Assembly (NCBI RefSeq): GCF_017086405.1
Contig: NZ_CP070973.1
Location: forward strand, 4,496,739-4,560,738
DNA length: 64,000 nucleotides
Source of the DNA: Mycobacterium gordonae
GTDB taxonomy: Bacteria; Actinomycetota; Actinomycetes; Mycobacteriales; Mycobacteriaceae
Direction of reading: 5' to 3'
The position numbers were made by a program, and so were the translations under genes. The first letter of the stretch is position 1. Every line of letters begins with the position of its first letter. The notes beneath the pieces are model-generated. The model searched no databases. It saw nothing but the letters and a program-made list of their open reading frames with translations, and was not told the DNA's origin. Shown piece after piece: positions 60,989 through 64,000 of this stretch.

Positions 60989-62617
60989 TCACCGGCGATG
61001 AGCACCCGTGCCCGCTTTCTTGACGAGTTCGAAGCCCTTGTAGCCGGCGTCGGCGACATCGGCACAGATCTGGTTGTAGGTGGCGAAGCCGCCGATGAAC
61101 AGCATGAAACCCAGTGGCTTACCGGGCACGTTCGCGCCCATGTACCAAGAATTGGCCTTGGTGAAGAGCGTTGCCTCGGCCAGCCGTGCGCATTCGGCGC
61201 CCCAGTTCTCCACCGCGTCGGCGGCGGCTTCGAGGGCGGCGTAGCCGTGGCTATCCAGGTACTCGATGGCGTCGGCGATCCAATTGACCTGCGCTTCGGC
61301 GTGTAAGACCATGTTGGCCAATACCGCCGGCGCTCCGGGGCCCGATATCACGAACAGGTTCGGAAAGCCGTCGATGCCCAGGCCGAGATAACTGCACGGC
61401 CCCTGTGCCCACCGGTCACGAAGCTTCGCGCCGTCCCGACCGACGATGTCGATCTTGGCCAGCGCACCCGTGAGCGCGTCGAAACCGGTTGCGAAAACGA
61501 TCATGTCGAGGTCGTAGTGCTGCTCGGCGGTGTTGATGCCGCTGCTGTCCACTGATTCGATCGGTGTGGCTCGCACGCTGATCAACGTCACGTTGGGTTT
61601 GTTGAAGGTCTGAAAGTAGTTGCTGTCGGTGCAGATTCGCTTGGTACCGATCGGGTGATCGGTCGCGATCAGCAGGTCGGCGACTGCCGGGTCGTCGATG
61701 ACGGCGCGAACCTTCTCTTCGTAGAACTCGCGAGCCGCCTCGTTGGCGGCCGCGTCGATGGTCTGGTCGGGGAAGGTCTTCGAATAGAGGACTCCGCCCA
61801 ACTGCCAACGTTTTTCGAAGGCAGCGCGCCGCTCTTGCGCGCTGACTTCCATGGCCGGCTTGTCCGCGGTGAGATGCGGCGATCCCCCGCCGCTACGCCA
61901 GGACAGGCGGCGGCGCTCCGCGTAACCGCGCTTGATCTCGTCGAGTTCCTCGGTGGACAACGGCTTGTTGCCGGCCGGGACGCTGAAATTGGGGGTGCGC
62001 TGGAAGACGGTCAGGTGTGCGGCCTGCTCGGCGATGATCGGAATCGACTGAATGCCCGAGGATCCGGTCCCGATAACGGCCACCCGCTTGCCGGTGAAGT
62101 CGACGGGATCGTGCGGCCAGTGCGCGGTGTGGTGGACTTCGCCTGCGAAGGTGTGCAGTCCGGGGAAGTCCGGTGTCATGGCGTCCGACAGCGGACCGGT
62201 GGCCATCAGCACGAACCGCGCTTTGAGGTGACTGCCGGTGTCGGTGGTGAGCGTCCATCCCAGCGCGTCCTCGTCGAACACCGCCGAGATGACGCGGGTG
62301 TTGAACTCGATGTCGCGGCGCAGGTTCAGTTTGTCCGCGACCCAGTTCAGGTAGCGCAGGATTTCGGCCTGGGTCGCGTACTTCTCGGTCCAGTTCCATT
62401 CCTGTTGCAGCTCCTCAGAAAACGAGTAGCAATAGTCGACACTTTCGACGTCACAGCGGGCGCCCGGATACCGGTTGTAGTACCAGGTGCCGCCCAGTTC
62501 GGGGGCGGCCTCGACCACCCGCACCCGCAGGCCTTGCGCGCGAAGCTTGTGCAGGGCGTACAGGCCGGCGAACCCGGCCCCCACTACCAGCGCGTCTAAC
62601 GGCTGTGCATCGTTCAC
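60989..62617 (-). CDS. Flavin-containing monooxygenase, Baeyer-Villiger type
   Basis: 542 aa from GTG 62617 (GTG 62623 also possible); the open frame to 63241 is antisense to the next gene. FAD motif 'VVGAGFAGLYAL' (near residue 10), NADPH motif 'AVIGTGSSGIQSI' and the BVMO fingerprint F-x-G-x3-H-x3-W-P in 'FAGEVHHTAHWP' between them identify the family. 'ATGFDALTGAL' is the second common motif. Such enzymes insert oxygen next to a ketone to form esters or lactones, e.g. in steroid or cyclic ketone breakdown. Divergent from the HsaA-like gene. Confidence 0.93.
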   Translation of the reverse strand: MNDAQPLDALVVGAGFAGLYALHKLRAQGLRVRVVEAAPELGGTWYYNRYPGARCDVESVDYCYSFSEELQQEWNWTEKYATQAEILRYLNWVADKLNLRRDIEFNTRVISAVFDEDALGWTLTTDTGSHLKARFVLMATGPLSDAMTPDFPGLHTFAGEVHHTAHWPHDPVDFTGKRVAVIGTGSSGIQSIPIIAEQAAHLTVFQRTPNFSVPAGNKPLSTEELDEIKRGYAERRRLSWRSGGGSPHLTADKPAMEVSAQERRAAFEKRWQLGGVLYSKTFPDQTIDAAANEAAREFYEEKVRAVIDDPAVADLLIATDHPIGTKRICTDSNYFQTFNKPNVTLISVRATPIESVDSSGINTAEQHYDLDMIVFATGFDALTGALAKIDIVGRDGAKLRDRWAQGPCSYLGLGIDGFPNLFVISGPGAPAVLANMVLHAEAQVNWIADAIEYLDSHGYAALEAAADAVENWGAECARLAEATLFTKANSWYMGANVPGKPLGFMLFIGGFATYNQICADVADAGYKGFELVKKAGTGAHRR

Positions 62618-62746
62618 AAGCACCCACGGTAGGTCGTCTGGGCCACCCGATCGGTAGCAGGTTCCCGGTGATCGGGCCGCGGGGGCGATTTTGCGCCCCG
62701 GCTGGGGTAGACCAGAAAGCAGGCCACCGAGCGTTAGGACGACAAC

Positions 62747-63931
62747 ATGAGCGAGCGGGTACTCGACCGCGTAGTGGACATGGCGGACCAACTCCACGAA
62801 CAGGCCACCGAGGCGGAGCGCATCGGCCGGCTCACCGACGGCACGGTCAAGATGATGAAGGCAGCCGGGTTGATCCGGCTGCTGCAGACCAGGCAGTACC
62901 AAGGGTTCGAGGTGCATCCCCGGGAGTTCGCCGAGACGACGATGGCGACGGCGGCGCTGGACCCGGCGGCCGGCTGGATCGTTGGCGTGGTGGGCGTGCA
63001 CCCGTACCAACTCGCCTACGCGGACCCGAAGGTCGCCGCCGAGATCTGGGCCGACGACGTCGACACCTGGATGGCCTCGCCGTATGCGCCGCAGGGCGTG
63101 GCGCGGCCCGTCGACGGGGGCTTCGTCTTCAACGGGCGCTGGCAGTTCAGCTCCGGAACTGACCACTGCGACTGGATCATCCTGGGTGCCATGCTCGCTG
63201 ACCCGCAGGGCGTTCCGCTGATGCCGCCGCGGATGCTGCACATGATCCTGCCCCGTAAGGACTACGAGATCGTCGAGGACTCATGGAACGTGGTGGGGCT
63301 GCGGGGCACCGGATCCAAAGACGTCATCGTCAAGAATGCGTTCGTGCCGACCTACCGGACCATGGATGCGACCAAGGTGATGGACGGCACCGCCCAGCGC
63401 GAGGCCGGCATGACCGAGCCGCTGTACCTGATGCCGTGGTCGACGATGTTCCCGCTGGGTATCTCAGCGGCGACTATCGGCATCGCCGAGGGCGCGCTGG
63501 CCGCACACCTGGACTACCAACGCGAACGCGTCGGCGCCACCGGCACCGCGATCAAGGACGACCCCTACGTCATGTACGCGATCGGGGAAGCCGCCGCCGA
63601 CATCAACGCCGCCCGCCAGGAGCTCCTGGCCAACGCCGACCGCATCTACGACATGGTCGCCGCTGGCAGGGAGGTGTCGTTCGCCGACCGCGCCGCCGGA
63701 CGCCGCACCCAGGTGCGCGCGGTGTGGCGCGCGGTGTCAGCCGTCGACGAGATCTTCGCCCGCTCCGGCGGCAACGCCGCGCGGATGGACAGGCCATTGC
63801 AGCGTTACTGGCGCGATGTCCATGTCGGACAGATGCACGCGATACACGTGCCCGGCTCCACCTACCACGCCGCCGCGCTGAGCTCCTTCGGTGTCGAGCC
63901 ACCGACGGGACCGCTGCGCGCACTGATCTAG
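62747..63931 (+). CDS. HsaA-like flavin-dependent hydroxylase (acyl-CoA dehydrogenase fold)
   Basis: 394 aa, ATG with GTTAGGAC upstream. The sequence has the layout of the HsaA/HpaB-type oxygenase component: 'AAGLIRLLQTRQYQGFEVHP', 'WIVGVVGVHPYQLAYADP', 'FNGRWQFSSGTDHCDWIILG' (the S-S-G-x-D-H site), 'VVGLRGTGSKDVIVKNAFVP' and 'PLQRYWRDVHVGQMHA'. HsaA itself hydroxylates a phenolic steroid intermediate using reduced flavin from HsaB. It is related to but distinct from HsaA (same length). Same superfamily as the gene at 23304 but clearly diverged. The reductase partner is not in the window. Confidence 0.9.
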   Translation: MSERVLDRVVDMADQLHEQATEAERIGRLTDGTVKMMKAAGLIRLLQTRQYQGFEVHPREFAETTMATAALDPAAGWIVGVVGVHPYQLAYADPKVAAEIWADDVDTWMASPYAPQGVARPVDGGFVFNGRWQFSSGTDHCDWIILGAMLADPQGVPLMPPRMLHMILPRKDYEIVEDSWNVVGLRGTGSKDVIVKNAFVPTYRTMDATKVMDGTAQREAGMTEPLYLMPWSTMFPLGISAATIGIAEGALAAHLDYQRERVGATGTAIKDDPYVMYAIGEAAADINAARQELLANADRIYDMVAAGREVSFADRAAGRRTQVRAVWRAVSAVDEIFARSGGNAARMDRPLQRYWRDVHVGQMHAIHVPGSTYHAAALSSFGVEPPTGPLRALI

Positions 63932-63993
63932 GCGTGGGTGAGTGACAGGGGCCACAGTGGTGTGATACAAGTAGGCATATTCCTGTTAGGACT

Positions 63994-64000
63994 ATGGCGA
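63994..64000 (+). CDS. Possible start of a further gene, cut by the window edge
   Basis: An ATG at 63994 follows CCTGTTAGGACT, resembling the GTTAGGAC leader before the HsaA-like gene at 62747. Only two codons are seen, so this is a weak call made on context alone. Confidence 0.25.

Noticed and set aside
62618..63241. Extension of the monooxygenase frame over the HsaA-like gene
   Set aside because: Antisense shadow; the FAD-binding motif needs to be close to the N-terminus and is so with the 62617 start.

Overview
The window looks like chromosomal DNA from a slow-growing, non-tuberculosis Mycobacterium. It is GC-rich, has three PE_PGRS genes with the family's LLGRPLIG hinge, and carries many genes I recognise as orthologues of M. 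tuberculosis genes: sseB, the Rv2293c and Rv2294 types, cysQ, otsB1/Rv2006, Rv2004c, Rv2005c, Rv2028c, pfkB/Rv2029c, Rv2030c and acg/Rv2032. Orthology is by memory of protein sequence and order; no search was run.

Region 1 (1-7.5 kb): the end of a luciferase-like (F420-type) oxidoreductase, an EthD-like protein, a 1246-aa PE_PGRS protein with a 357-bp internal tandem duplication, a secreted protein, sseB and a secreted nucleosidase-like protein. Region 2 (7.5-17 kb) is accessory DNA lying between the Rv2293c-like and Rv2294-like genes: two lipoprotein-type genes and a partner, two hydrolases, EfeO, a P450/LLM/SDR set and a decayed reductase pseudogene holding a (AIR)8 9-bp tandem repeat. It ends at a 23-bp perfect inverted repeat. 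Region 3 (17-28 kb): aminotransferase, antiporter, a PadR/membrane-protein pair sharing a palindromic operator, a many-frameshift aminotransferase pseudogene, cysQ, an acyl-CoA-dehydrogenase-like flavoprotein, a Ser/Thr kinase and several small enzymes.

Region 4 (28.2-32.1 kb) is the most unusual: a bicupin, then a 640-aa protein that appears to join a cysteine-dioxygenase-like cupin, a caspase-fold-like His/Cys domain and a SAM methyltransferase, translationally coupled to an Asp/Glu racemase.

Region 5 (32-56.8 kb) is a dormancy (DosR-type) island. Three universal stress proteins, PEP synthase, an APH/AAA kinase, otsB1-GH65, PfkB, a phosphoribosyltransferase/erythromycin-esterase fusion and an Acg-type nitroreductase sit behind four DosR-like palindromes, three of them in near-identical promoter modules. 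M. tuberculosis keeps the corresponding genes in two separate loci, and hspX is missing here. Next to it lie a PE_PGRS gene and an acetyl-CoA synthetase / 2-oxoacid dehydrogenase (E1a, E1b, E2) / acyl-carrier-protein operon, plus remnants of a FabH-like enzyme, a frameshifted lysyltransferase-like gene and a hemerythrin fragment.

Region 6 (57.4-64 kb): a third PE_PGRS gene and a catabolic set (meta-cleavage hydrolase, SnoaL-like protein, Baeyer-Villiger-type monooxygenase, HsaA-like flavin hydroxylase) suggesting breakdown of a ring compound.
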